Shown here in pieces: positions 50,859 through 60,124 of a stretch of 64,000 bases of DNA (the stretch's first letter is position 1; each line of letters begins with the position of its first letter). Position numbers and translations under genes: made by a program. The stretch comes from JAKVAV01 sp964651785 (GTDB lineage: Bacteria > Bacteroidota > Bacteroidia > Flavobacteriales_D > Cryomorphaceae): contig CAZYWJ010000003.1 of assembly GCA_964651785.1 (NCBI GenBank), forward strand, positions 1 through 64,000, read 5' to 3'. The notes under the pieces were generated by a model that made no database searches, was not told where the DNA came from, and worked only from the letters and a program-made list of their open reading frames with translations.

Positions 50859-51563
50859 TTAATTTTCTTCAATGAGTTTTTGATTCTTCGAGCGCTGAAT
50901 CCAAATGATGATTCCAACCGTGATCAATGCCATCGGAGGTAAAATCATGAGGTTGTTGTTCATGTATCCCGCTTCGTAAAAGCTATCGGGTAAAAATTTG
51001 ATTTGACCGATACCCGGAAAACTGATTGCACCCGAACCGAAAGTTTCACGAACGATTGCTACGGCTACCAAAATCCAAGCGTATCCGATGGCATTTCCTA
51101 TACCGTCAAGTGCCGATGGCCAGATTTTATTTCCCATGGCAAATGCTTCAAATCGTCCCATGATGATACAGTTGGTAATGATCAACCCGATGAAAACCGA
51201 GAGTTTCTCAGCAATATCCGGAAGAAAGGCTTTGAGAAGCTGGTCTACCAAAATTACCAAAGAGGCCACTACGACCAACTGTACAATAATTCGAATACGC
51301 GACGGAATCACATTTCGCATAATGGAAATGATCATGTTTCCGAAAAGCATTACGAACAAAACCGACATACACATTACGATCGCCTGCTGCACTTGCACGG
51401 TGATGGCCAATGCGGAACAGATTCCCAACACCTGAACCGTTATCGGGTTATCATCATTCAGAGGATCAGTGAGTAGTCTTTTGTTTTTTGCCGAAAAGAG
51501 AGGCTCCTTAGGAACCGCTTCCTTTACGACTTCTTCTTGGTTTACTGCTGTCTCAGTGCTCAT
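50859..51563 (-). CDS. nqrD: NqrD, Na+-NQR integral membrane subunit
   Basis: 234 residues with six helices. The conserved cysteine segments are LGICSALAITVQVQQAIVMC and TNCIIMGRFEAFA, the latter ligating the intramembrane iron with NqrE. It has an extended N-terminus (about 30 residues) compared with gammaproteobacterial NqrD. The start overlaps the nqrC stop by four bases (ATGA). Confidence 0.97.
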   Translation of the reverse strand: MSTETAVNQEEVVKEAVPKEPLFSAKNKRLLTDPLNDDNPITVQVLGICSALAITVQVQQAIVMCMSVLFVMLFGNMIISIMRNVIPSRIRIIVQLVVVASLVILVDQLLKAFLPDIAEKLSVFIGLIITNCIIMGRFEAFAMGNKIWPSALDGIGNAIGYAWILVAVAIVRETFGSGAISFPGIGQIKFLPDSFYEAGYMNNNLMILPPMALITVGIIIWIQRSKNQKLIEEN

Positions 51564-52321
51564 TGCTGTTGACTGATTTGAGAAAGATTTTTAAAATAGG
51601 TATCGTAGACTCCGAAAGTGCGCTCCAGCATTTCGTCCACTCCATTACTGGTAATGGTTCCGCCGGTGATTCCATCTACGGCATGCGGATTATCCGGATC
51701 GGCTGATCCCTTCACCACATTAATCGAAACCAAGTTTCCTGATTCATCATAGATTTTCTTGCCGACAAATGGTGCAGAAAACCACGATTCTTTGATTTCA
51801 GCTCCCAATCCCGGCGTTTCTGTCTTGTGATCGAATGTAGCGCCATATATGGTATTGAAGTCGCTTTCTAAAGCAACGTAGCCCCATATCGGACCCCAAA
51901 GTCCTTTTCCGATTAGCGGAATAATGGCCACTTCTTCACCTTCAATAGAAGCGATGTAAAGCGGATAACTTCGGTCTTCAGGGCTGATAGTCGGATCGCG
52001 AAACTGCTTTTGAACGTCGACGTTGAATGGCTCTTCGTCATCCTGAGCTTTTATGGCTTCTGCTCTGGTTGAAACGATTTCACCCTTTGAATTTAATACG
52101 TATCGCTTTGTCACGTATTGATAGAAAAGATCTTCTGCATTTTCGCGGTCAGCTTCCACTCCGATGGAAGTGAGAATGTTGATCATCTTCTTTTCCACGT
52201 TGTTCTGCACTTGCAACGGTTTTAAAGACATCGCTGCGAAAGAAAGAACGGCTCCTACCACAATCACCATAATAATGGCGAAGATGAAGGTAAACGCGTT
52301 GCTATTTTTATCTACTGCCAT
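51560..52321 (-). CDS. nqrC: NqrC, FMN-bearing Na+-NQR subunit
   Basis: 253 residues. One N-terminal membrane helix (about 8-32) and an FMN-binding domain. The flavinylation site is in DGITGGTITSNGVDEML, where the second threonine is the predicted covalent FMN carrier; the motif has Gly where many proteobacterial proteins have Ala. LWGPIWGYVALESDF and TPGLGAEIKESWF are family-typical. The FMN transferase ApbE needed for modification is not in the window. It starts 3 nt after nqrB and overlaps nqrD. Confidence 0.97.
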   Translation of the reverse strand: MAVDKNSNAFTFIFAIIMVIVVGAVLSFAAMSLKPLQVQNNVEKKMINILTSIGVEADRENAEDLFYQYVTKRYVLNSKGEIVSTRAEAIKAQDDEEPFNVDVQKQFRDPTISPEDRSYPLYIASIEGEEVAIIPLIGKGLWGPIWGYVALESDFNTIYGATFDHKTETPGLGAEIKESWFSAPFVGKKIYDESGNLVSINVVKGSADPDNPHAVDGITGGTITSNGVDEMLERTFGVYDTYFKNLSQISQQQ

Positions 52322-52324
52322 CTT

Positions 52325-53524
52325 TTAAGCGGTTTTAAGTCGTTTGAGTCTTTTGTTGATATTCGCCTGCACCACGTAGTGATCAATGGTAGGTGCCATT
52401 ACATTCATGAAAAGAATGGCGAGCATAATACCTTCGGGATAAGCGGGATTTACCACGCGAATGAGAATACCCAACAATCCGATGGAGAAACCATAAATCA
52501 CTTTTCCTTTAAAGGTCTGCGCTGCGGTAACGGGATCGGTGGCCATGAAAACGATTCCGAACATAAATCCTCCCATTACCAATTGATGCCACCACGGCAC
52601 TTGCAGGTAAAGATTATCGGGAGAAATCTGCGGACCAACGATATTAAAGATAAGTCCCATCACAATTCCTCCAACCAAAGCCGAAAGGATAATTCTCCAG
52701 CTTGCTACACCCGTCCAGAGCAGAATGACTGCTCCGATAAGGATGGCCAGGGTAGAAGTCTCGCCGATAGAACCGGGGATGAATCCGAGAAATGAAGCCA
52801 TGAAACTATCCGACACGGATGAATAATAGGCTCCCGTGGTATCGTAAAAGTTCGCTCCGTTTTCTATGGCTTGCGCCAATAGAGTTTCACCGGTAAATCC
52901 GTCAACCGCGGTTCCTCCTTCGGTGCTCACCCACACTTTGTTTCCCGACATTTTGGTAGGATAGGCAAAGAAGAGAAAAGCGCGCGCCGTAAGAGCTACG
53001 TTAAGAATATTCATTCCGGTGCCACCGAAAACCTCTTTGGCGATAAGCACCGCAAATGCAGTAGCTATGGCCACCATCCATAATGGTACATCCATCGGCA
53101 TGATGAGCGGGATAAGCATTCCCGAAACCAAAAAACCCTCGTTGATGGAATGACCCTTTATAATGCAAAAGATAAATTCAACACCCAATCCCACACCGTA
53201 AGAAACGATGATAAGAGGCAATGTCTTCCACAAGCCAAAAAGGATCATCTCCATAAACGTCCCTTCTTCTTGCAGAGCTAAATAATGCTGGTAGCCTGTA
53301 TTGTAAATTCCGAAAAGCAATGCCGGGATAAGCGCTACGATCACGATAAACATCGTACGCTTCATGTCGATGGAATCGCGGATATGCGCTCCTCGCTTGG
53401 TCGTGTGGTCCGGTACAAAGGCGAATGTTTCCAATGCATCGTAAACCGGATAAAACTTCTCCAGCTTTCCTCCCTTCTGAAATGCGGGCCTTACTTTGCC
53501 CAATAGATTATCAACAACTTTCAC
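52325..53524 (-). CDS. nqrB: NqrB, Na+-translocating Na+-NQR subunit
   Basis: 399 residues from a GTG start at 53524 (KVVDNLLGKVRPAFQKGGKL follows). It has about ten membrane helices. The covalent FMN threonine lies in GSIGETSTLAILIG, and FGGTGMNILNVALTARAFLF is conserved. NqrB binds riboflavin and FMN and provides the sodium channel. No upstream ATG fits, so the GTG start is accepted. It begins 15 nt after nqrA. Confidence 0.97.
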   Translation of the reverse strand: MKVVDNLLGKVRPAFQKGGKLEKFYPVYDALETFAFVPDHTTKRGAHIRDSIDMKRTMFIVIVALIPALLFGIYNTGYQHYLALQEEGTFMEMILFGLWKTLPLIIVSYGVGLGVEFIFCIIKGHSINEGFLVSGMLIPLIMPMDVPLWMVAIATAFAVLIAKEVFGGTGMNILNVALTARAFLFFAYPTKMSGNKVWVSTEGGTAVDGFTGETLLAQAIENGANFYDTTGAYYSSVSDSFMASFLGFIPGSIGETSTLAILIGAVILLWTGVASWRIILSALVGGIVMGLIFNIVGPQISPDNLYLQVPWWHQLVMGGFMFGIVFMATDPVTAAQTFKGKVIYGFSIGLLGILIRVVNPAYPEGIMLAILFMNVMAPTIDHYVVQANINKRLKRLKTA

Positions 53525-53539
53525 TTTCGCTGATTTAAA

Positions 53540-54892
53540 TTAAGATTCAAACTCTTTTCTCATATCGGCCAATCCATTTTCAACAACGTGTTGAATATTG
53601 ACCTTAGACGTGCAGGCAAATTCGCAAAGCGCGAAATCTTCGGGAAGCACTTCGTAAATCCCCAATTTCTCCATTGCATCTATGTCGTTAACCATAATCG
53701 ATTTGATCAATTGCAAAGGATAGATATCAAACGGAAATACTTTTTCCAACTCGCCCGTCACTACAAATGCTCTCTCTTCACCGTTGAGGTTTGTGTCCAA
53801 ACGGTATTTTTTTCCCGGAGTAAGCCACGAAGGATAAGCCTTAGAAAGGCTGAAACTATTGAAGCCCGGTGCTAGCCAACCTTCGGTTAAAAAGAACTTC
53901 TTGTGGTCACCTTCCGGTAAAACGGTAACCTGCGAGCTATAAAATCCGAGGTGACCTTCCATTTCAACGGCATCGCCGGTAAGCGGGTCGCCGCTAATGA
54001 TGCGGTTATTGCCACCATTGAGCTTTCCCTCACAGATTGATTCCATCTTGGCACCGATCATGGTGGTGTAAAATTGTGGCTTTTCCACTTCAGAGCCTAC
54101 CAATGCCACGGTACGTTCCGCTCTAAACTGACCGGCTCTTAAAGACCTTCCGATCACGGCCAGGTCCATTCCGTTCACCGTCCAAATCGTTTCGCCTTTG
54201 TTTATTGGTTTTACGTGGTGAATCAACACGCCCACATTCCCGGCAGGGTGAGGCCCCTGAATGGTATGCTTCTGTACGCCCGAGAATCCGTCAAAAAAGG
54301 AATCTCCCTTTTTTACTCCGATATGGATTTGACCTGAAGTCAACACTTGCAAAGCATCCAATGCCAATTGGATATTTTCCTTTTCATTTTCCAACACGAA
54401 GGCCGCATCGGGCGCTAGTGGAGCTGAATTGTAAAAGCTGATGAAAATATCTCGCGGAGTGTCATCAGGATTGGCAATGACGCCGTAAGGTCTCTGCTTT
54501 ATGAAAGGCCAGATTCCCATGTCGAGCATGGTATTTACCAAAGCCTCCCGATCAGCACCGCCCGTCCAGGGAGTAAATGATTCGTAACGCGTTTCAGCGT
54601 CAGCCAAAACTTTCACTTCCAGAATTTTTCGCTTGGCTCCTCGCATCACCTCTACTACCTCACCGCTAACGGGAGAAGTAAATTTGACGCGTGTTCTCGA
54701 TTTATCGAAGAAGAGCGGAGAGCCCGCTTTTACCTCGGCTCCTTCTTTCACCGAAAGTTTCGGGATAGTTCCGAAGAAATCATCGGGTTTGAGAGCAAAT
54801 ACGGTGGATCGTTTAGATGCAGAAATCGCTTTATCGGCTTCACCGATCAACTTTATATCCGCACCTTTCTTTATTTTTATGGCCTTAGACAT
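53540..54892 (-). CDS. nqrA: NqrA, peripheral cytoplasmic Na+-NQR subunit
   Basis: 450 residues, no membrane helix. The N-terminal barrel motif is KIKKGADIKLIGEADKAISA with ALKPDDFFGTIPKLSVKEGA. A second characteristic stretch is HPAGNVGVLIHHVKPINKGE, and the Rossmann-like end has LCEFACTSKVNIQHVVENGL. NqrA interacts with the quinone site of NqrB. It is the first gene of the operon, and a TAATTTTG promoter lies 28 nt upstream of its ATG. Confidence 0.97.
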   Translation of the reverse strand: MSKAIKIKKGADIKLIGEADKAISASKRSTVFALKPDDFFGTIPKLSVKEGAEVKAGSPLFFDKSRTRVKFTSPVSGEVVEVMRGAKRKILEVKVLADAETRYESFTPWTGGADREALVNTMLDMGIWPFIKQRPYGVIANPDDTPRDIFISFYNSAPLAPDAAFVLENEKENIQLALDALQVLTSGQIHIGVKKGDSFFDGFSGVQKHTIQGPHPAGNVGVLIHHVKPINKGETIWTVNGMDLAVIGRSLRAGQFRAERTVALVGSEVEKPQFYTTMIGAKMESICEGKLNGGNNRIISGDPLTGDAVEMEGHLGFYSSQVTVLPEGDHKKFFLTEGWLAPGFNSFSLSKAYPSWLTPGKKYRLDTNLNGEERAFVVTGELEKVFPFDIYPLQLIKSIMVNDIDAMEKLGIYEVLPEDFALCEFACTSKVNIQHVVENGLADMRKEFES

Positions 54893-54920
54893 GCGCGTAG
54901 AGGTCCTTTAAATTTGCCGG

Positions 54921-54928
54921 CAAAATTA
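54921..54928 (-). promoter_or_regulatory. -7 promoter element TAATTTTG for the nqr operon
   Basis: On the minus strand TAATTTTG followed by CCGGC lies 28 nt before the nqrA ATG. A plus-strand TAACTTTG at 54933-54940 lies only 4 bases away and would serve the divergent plug-type gene, so the two promoters nearly coincide. Confidence 0.6.
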
Positions 54929-55023
54929 ACAATAACTTTGATTTTTGTCTAGTGCTTAACGAAGGCTCGAGACGAATTACAAACTATTTAGAAATATCTA
55001 AATAAAACAAGCGTTTACAATTT

Positions 55024-56376
55024 ATGTTCAGCACTTCAAAGGCGCAGTTAGCGGGCGTTTTCATTTTATTCTTATTCGCTTCCAACCTTCTATCCTGCCG
55101 TGCGTCAAGCGCCATTGCGATTACAGAAAAAGAGAAAAAAAAGAATCAACCCGAGTACTTTAATGACAAGGAGCTTCAATACAACGACAAGGTGTATGAT
55201 GAGCAGATCAAAACGGTAATTCTTCACATCAAAGGTTCTGAGTTGGATGCCCCGATCATTCCGCTAAACGGAGATGAAAAAATAGTTCTTCGCTTTGATG
55301 ATTTGAGCGAAGATGTGCGCGAAATGCACTACTCGTTCATTCACTGCACGTGGGATTGGAAACCTTCTGATCTACAACTCATGGATTTTCAAGAAGGCTA
55401 CAACAGTGATATAATTACGAATTACGATTTCTCCTTCAATACGGTAAACAACTACACCAATTACTTATTGGAGTTTCCGAATAATCGGATAAACCTGATA
55501 AGAAGCGGAAACTATATTATCAAGGTTTTTGCCAATGGAAATGAGAATGACCTGATACTTACGAGTCGTTTTATGGTGGTAGAGCCCAAAGCAAACATAA
55601 GCGCAGTGGTTCACCCTTCAAATGTGGTATCAGATCGGGAGTACAAGCAGGAAGTAGATATAGAAGTAAACCTCGGAACCATAAACACCATGAACCCCTA
55701 TCGAGATATAGAGCTTGTGGTTATGCAAAATATGCGTCGCGACAATGTGATTACGGGGGTAAAGCCCAATTTTATTAAGAATGAACAACTCACTTATAAT
55801 TATCAAGGTGAGTTGGATTTTGACGCCGGAAATGAATACCGCTTTTTTGATGCAAAGAGTATTCGATACCGAAGCGAAGAGGTTGAAGAAATTCGTCTGG
55901 AAGATGACGGGTATCATATTTATCTGGCTCCCGATTGGGGAAAAGCATTCAAGCAGTACACATTTGAGAACGACATCAATGGAAAGTTCTTGGTGAAAAA
56001 TGACGACATGATCGATGCGCATCTCGAATCAGACTATGTCACCGTTCATTTCAGTTTTCCCGTAGATGCCATGTTGGGAAACGGTGAGCTATACGTGATG
56101 GGGCAACTTTCGAATTGGCAGCTAAAGAAATCCCATAGAATGACCTTTAATCCTGATAACTTGAACTACGAGTTGGCATTGAAATTGAAGCAAGGGTATT
56201 ATAACTACACCTATTTGTGGAAATATTCGAAATCAGATCAAGGAACTTCTGATCTGACGGACGGAAACCATTCCGAAACGGAAAATGACTATTTGATTTT
56301 GGTCTATTTTAAAGACCAGAGTTATTTCTCAGATCGCTTGATAGGTGTAGAAAGAGTGAACAGTCTCGGGCAATAA
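55024..56376 (+). CDS. DUF5103 / type IX secretion system plug-type protein
   Basis: 450 residues with a signal peptide and a cysteine in LLSCRASS (possible lipobox). Two beta-rich domains follow: the first (about 50-185; TVILHIKGSELDAPIIPLNG; LRFDDLSEDVREMHYSFIHC; WDWKPSDLQLMDF) is the DUF5103 first domain, the family of the T9SS Plug protein that closes the periplasmic side of the SprA translocon. The C-terminal part (about 325-450; NGELYVMGQLSNWQL) is CBM48/E-set-like. If correct, this is part of the machinery that exports the T9SS cargos in this window. It is divergent from nqrA and 68 nt ahead of apaG. Confidence 0.82.
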   Translation: MFSTSKAQLAGVFILFLFASNLLSCRASSAIAITEKEKKKNQPEYFNDKELQYNDKVYDEQIKTVILHIKGSELDAPIIPLNGDEKIVLRFDDLSEDVREMHYSFIHCTWDWKPSDLQLMDFQEGYNSDIITNYDFSFNTVNNYTNYLLEFPNNRINLIRSGNYIIKVFANGNENDLILTSRFMVVEPKANISAVVHPSNVVSDREYKQEVDIEVNLGTINTMNPYRDIELVVMQNMRRDNVITGVKPNFIKNEQLTYNYQGELDFDAGNEYRFFDAKSIRYRSEEVEEIRLEDDGYHIYLAPDWGKAFKQYTFENDINGKFLVKNDDMIDAHLESDYVTVHFSFPVDAMLGNGELYVMGQLSNWQLKKSHRMTFNPDNLNYELALKLKQGYYNYTYLWKYSKSDQGTSDLTDGNHSETENDYLILVYFKDQSYFSDRLIGVERVNSLGQ

Positions 56377-56444
56377 GTTTTTGAATCGGAGCATCGAATT
56401 CTCAAGTGAAATTTTTAACCTTGTCCAAACCTTCCATCTTCACA

Positions 56445-56831
56445 ATGACTACAGCTTTAACTTCAGGAATAAAAATTTCGGTAAAGTGCAATTTTGAAGA
56501 GCGATTCTCCAAGCCGGAGAATGGTGTTTATCTTTTTTCATATACCATTTCGATTGAGAATCAAAATAGCTTTCCGATACAACTGATTAAGAGGCATTGG
56601 TATATATACGATAGTTCTACCAACCGCAGGGAAGTAGAAGGTGAGGGTGTAATCGGGGTGCAGCCCGTAATTCGACCAGGGGAAATATATTGTTATAATT
56701 CTTCCTGCGATTTTACCACGGATACGGGAAAGATGTTCGGCTACTATGTGATGAAAAATTTAAACTCCGATGAAGAATTCAAGGTGAACATCCCCTCGTT
56801 TATGATGATTGTGCCTCATCGCCTTAACTAG
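56445..56831 (+). CDS. apaG: ApaG-family protein
   Basis: 128 residues from the ATG at 56445 (MTTALTSGIKISVKCNFEER), chosen because it gives the standard ApaG length and start. The fibronectin-like fold is seen in FSYTISIENQNSFPIQLIKR, HWYIYDSSTNRREVEGEGVI, VIRPGEIYCYNSSCDF, and GKMFGYYVMKN. ApaG was linked genetically to Co2+ resistance and Mg2+ efflux but its biochemical role is unclear. The stop is 3 bases from the convergent kinase stop. Confidence 0.93.
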   Translation: MTTALTSGIKISVKCNFEERFSKPENGVYLFSYTISIENQNSFPIQLIKRHWYIYDSSTNRREVEGEGVIGVQPVIRPGEIYCYNSSCDFTTDTGKMFGYYVMKNLNSDEEFKVNIPSFMMIVPHRLN

Positions 56832-56834
56832 ATT

Positions 56835-59800
56835 TTAATCTCCCACATCCTCAAAATCGAGCTGGTAAAAAGCCCCTTTCAAATCATCTCGAACTTTCAG
56901 TGTTCCATTGAGTTGTTCGGTCAAAGCATCAATCAGCTCACTACCAAAAGAGTCTTGATCTTCATCGAAATCTTCGGGGAATCCTACTCCGTTGTCGCCA
57001 ATTATCAATCGGTATTTTCCCGGTTCGATTTGGTGAAGGGAGACTGATATGATACCGTCTTGCCCGTCAGGAAAAGCGTACTTCAGCGAGTTTGATATAA
57101 TTTCATTTATAATAAGGCCCAACGGAGTAAGTGTATCTGCACTAAAACGCTTAACGCTGATATCCATATCCAAGTCCACATTTTGGCCCACCCGATAGGT
57201 ATCGAGAAGATTTCCGGACAGGTCTCGTAAATATTCTTCCAAATTCACGGAAGCCAGATTTTTAGTCTTATACATCTTTTGATGGATGAGCGACATGGAT
57301 CGCACCCTGTTTTGTATTTCCGAAAAAACGTTTAGCATTCCCAAGTCTTTTATGTGGTTGGATTGAAGGCTAAGGAGGCTGACAATGATTTGCAGATTGT
57401 TCTTTACGCGATGGTGAACTTCTCGCAGCAGAACCACATTGGTATCTCTTTCTTTTGCAATTTCTTTGGTTCTTACAGCCACGGCATGTTCCAACACTTT
57501 TCTACGGGATTTCTCTGCTTCTATCTGATATCGGTTATATAAAATGAGAACCGCCAGTACCACTAAAATAATGGCAATCTTAAACCAAGTGGATTCCCAA
57601 AAGGATGCATTTACGACTAAGGCAATTCTGGCAGGATCTGAAGTCCAGGCTCCGTCATTATTGGAGGCGATTACTTCAAAAGTATAATTGCCCGGAGTGA
57701 GGGTCGAGAAGCTGACATATCGTCGGGTACCGCTATATTGCCAATCATCAAAGACTCCCAGAAGCCGATAGGCGTATTGATTCTTTTCGGGTTGCTTAAA
57801 GCTAAGTGCTGAAAAAGTAAATGAAACACCGCTATATTTCGGGTCTATTATCAATGTATCGCCTACATGATAGATCATTCGTTGTAGAGTATCTCCACCT
57901 TCGGCAGTGTAGAGCGTATACCCGACGATACTGACATCAGGAATGAATTTATTCTCACGCAGACCTATGGAATTGAAGTAATCAAAACCATTGGCTCCGC
58001 CGAAATAAATGGCTCCTTCATAATCTCTGAAATAACTCCCCTGAATAAAGGTATTCTTTCCAAGTACAGCCTCCTCCGTGTAATTTCGGAAGGTGTTTGT
58101 TCTTTCGTTAAAGGCAGAAACTCCCGCATTGGTACTCACCCAAATGATATCGAAAACATCTTTAGCAATTCCTTGAACCACCTGATTGGCCAAACCGTCT
58201 TGTCGGTTGTAAACCGTAACCGAATCCGTTTCCGTATTTATTCTCACCAATCCTTCTCCGTTTGTTCCCAACCACACTACACCTCCTCTCTCAACCATTA
58301 TTGAGTACACGGAATTATCAGGTATGGTCATTTCTGCAGAATTGAGATGATAACGCTTTATGAAGCTCTTCGTCTTCGTATCGAGTAGGTAAAGGCCCGC
58401 ATTTCCGGTTCCTACGTAGAGCATTCCTCGATCATCCTTTTCAAGGCTCACAATATTGTTGTCGCGAATGGAATTCGGATCTTCTCCGTTAAATCGGAAA
58501 GATTGAAACGTTTCTTTTCGCGAATCATAATGTAACAGTCCGCCACCACCTGAACCCAACCAAAGATCGCCTGAGTCCATGGGAACTATTCTCGTTATCC
58601 TGTTGGACGTAAGACTTAGCGAATCCTGCGAATCTATTTTGTACATTTTCAGAATATCCTTTTCAGCGTTATACTTCCATAAACCTTTTTCAGCAGTACC
58701 TATATAAAGCAAGGAGTCATCGACGACTTCCACATCCAAAGCTGAATAATCTCCGCGATTCATCGGATGATTTTCTCGGTCAGAAACGAAAATGCTATAA
58801 TCTTGATCAGGTATAAAAAGATTAAGTCCTTTACCAGTGGCCACCCATACGGCTGTATCTGACGCTTGGGCAAATCCATAAATTCTGTTTTGCTCCGGCT
58901 CATAGCCCTCATAGTCGGAATAAGTCACCGACTTAAATTGCGGAGCTTCACGGTCGAGTGTGGCCACTCCGGCAGATTGAGTTCCGATCAGAATGACCCC
59001 TGATCTGTCGAGCATTAAACTTAAAACATAATCATTAGGTAAAGAATTTAGCTCGTTAGGTCTATAACGGTAAATGGTAGAGGTTTCATCAGACGGAGAG
59101 ATTTTATTCAACCCGGACGGAGTACCAACCCACAAGTCGCCATTGTCATCTTCGAGAAGTGATAAAATGATATTGGAAGACAAAAAATCTTGGTAGGGCT
59201 TTTCGTCCGAGTAGCGGGTGAAAGTCATACTCTCCGTTTGAAGCTTATTTAAACCTTGACGTGTACCAATCCAAATCTTATTGTCATTTCCTTTTTCCAA
59301 AGAGAAGACATTGTTATTGCTCAAGCTATTCTCGTCGTCAAACTTGTAGCGATATCGCTTGAAAGAATCGGAGAGCGAATTATACGAGGCGAGCCCGGCG
59401 TCCGTAGCAATCCATAGTGCGCCGAGATCGTCTAGCAGGATGTCTCTCACTTCCTTTCCCGGAAGGCTGGTAGAATCGCCCTCAGTAATATCGTATCGAA
59501 CAAATGAACCATCTTTCCGCATACGATTCAATCCGTTATCGGTACCAATCCAGATATTCCCCTCAGCATCTTGTCCGATGGCTTTTACGGAATTGCTGCT
59601 AAGGGTCAGGGAATCCTCAAACCAATGGAAATAAGATTTCACCTCAAAAGTGCGAGGGTTAATTTTGTTCAAACCGACATTCGTACCAACCCAAATCATC
59701 CCATCGGTATCGGAAAACAAACAAGAAACAGAGCTGCTTGAAAGAGTGGTACTATCTCCTTTGGAATTGCGGAAAACGATAAACTCATAACCGTCATACC

Positions 59801-59993
59801 TGTTTAACCCGTCGCTGGTACCCATCCAGATGAAGCCGCGATCATCTTGCACCATAGAAGTTACCGTATTCTGAGAAAGCCCCTCTTTGAGAGATATCGT
59901 ATTGAATTGCACGGATTGAGCATCTGCTGTGAGGCTCGATAAGATCAAGCTCAGAAGAGTAATAAAATTGGTTTTGGTTGCGAAAATTCTCAA
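56835..59993 (-). CDS. Large propeller-type sensor histidine kinase (two-component regulator propeller, Y_Y_Y, HisKA_2)
   Basis: 1052 residues from a TTG start at 59993; an in-frame stop lies 9 bases upstream of it and no ATG precedes the signal peptide. Residues about 30-690 are the periplasmic double beta-propeller of two-component regulator repeats (GFIWMGTSDGLNRYDGYEF; IWIGTDNGLNRMR; VWLGTNGEGLVRI). A Y_Y_Y domain (about 735-800; YAYRLLGVFDDWQYSGTRRY) and one transmembrane helix (about 810-830) follow. The kinase is HisKA_2 type with His in LLREVHHRVKNNLQIIVSLL, then HATPase (NEIISNSLKYAF; DNGVGFPEDF). Unlike hybrid HTCS regulators it has no receiver or DNA-binding domain, so a separate response regulator is needed; none is adjacent. 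The ligand is unknown. Confidence 0.92.
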   Translation of the reverse strand: MRIFATKTNFITLLSLILSSLTADAQSVQFNTISLKEGLSQNTVTSMVQDDRGFIWMGTSDGLNRYDGYEFIVFRNSKGDSTTLSSSSVSCLFSDTDGMIWVGTNVGLNKINPRTFEVKSYFHWFEDSLTLSSNSVKAIGQDAEGNIWIGTDNGLNRMRKDGSFVRYDITEGDSTSLPGKEVRDILLDDLGALWIATDAGLASYNSLSDSFKRYRYKFDDENSLSNNNVFSLEKGNDNKIWIGTRQGLNKLQTESMTFTRYSDEKPYQDFLSSNIILSLLEDDNGDLWVGTPSGLNKISPSDETSTIYRYRPNELNSLPNDYVLSLMLDRSGVILIGTQSAGVATLDREAPQFKSVTYSDYEGYEPEQNRIYGFAQASDTAVWVATGKGLNLFIPDQDYSIFVSDRENHPMNRGDYSALDVEVVDDSLLYIGTAEKGLWKYNAEKDILKMYKIDSQDSLSLTSNRITRIVPMDSGDLWLGSGGGGLLHYDSRKETFQSFRFNGEDPNSIRDNNIVSLEKDDRGMLYVGTGNAGLYLLDTKTKSFIKRYHLNSAEMTIPDNSVYSIMVERGGVVWLGTNGEGLVRINTETDSVTVYNRQDGLANQVVQGIAKDVFDIIWVSTNAGVSAFNERTNTFRNYTEEAVLGKNTFIQGSYFRDYEGAIYFGGANGFDYFNSIGLRENKFIPDVSIVGYTLYTAEGGDTLQRMIYHVGDTLIIDPKYSGVSFTFSALSFKQPEKNQYAYRLLGVFDDWQYSGTRRYVSFSTLTPGNYTFEVIASNNDGAWTSDPARIALVVNASFWESTWFKIAIILVVLAVLILYNRYQIEAEKSRRKVLEHAVAVRTKEIAKERDTNVVLLREVHHRVKNNLQIIVSLLSLQSNHIKDLGMLNVFSEIQNRVRSMSLIHQKMYKTKNLASVNLEEYLRDLSGNLLDTYRVGQNVDLDMDISVKRFSADTLTPLGLIINEIISNSLKYAFPDGQDGIISVSLHQIEPGKYRLIIGDNGVGFPEDFDEDQDSFGSELIDALTEQLNGTLKVRDDLKGAFYQLDFEDVGD

Positions 59994-60082
59994 ATGATGA
60001 AACTAAAACAATTTGTAGCCGGCTCACAAAGGTACGACCTCAATCTTTCTCATTCGCGTTCCGCCGGAGGAGTTTTGATTTG

Positions 60083-60090
60083 TACCTTTG
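60083..60090 (+). promoter_or_regulatory. -7 promoter element TACCTTTG for the P5C dehydrogenase gene
   Basis: TACCTTTG followed by CGG lies 34 nt before the ATG at 60125 and matches TAnnTTTG. Confidence 0.65.
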
Positions 60091-60124
60091 CGGCCAAATT
60101 AAATTTCATTAAAAAACCATCGAC

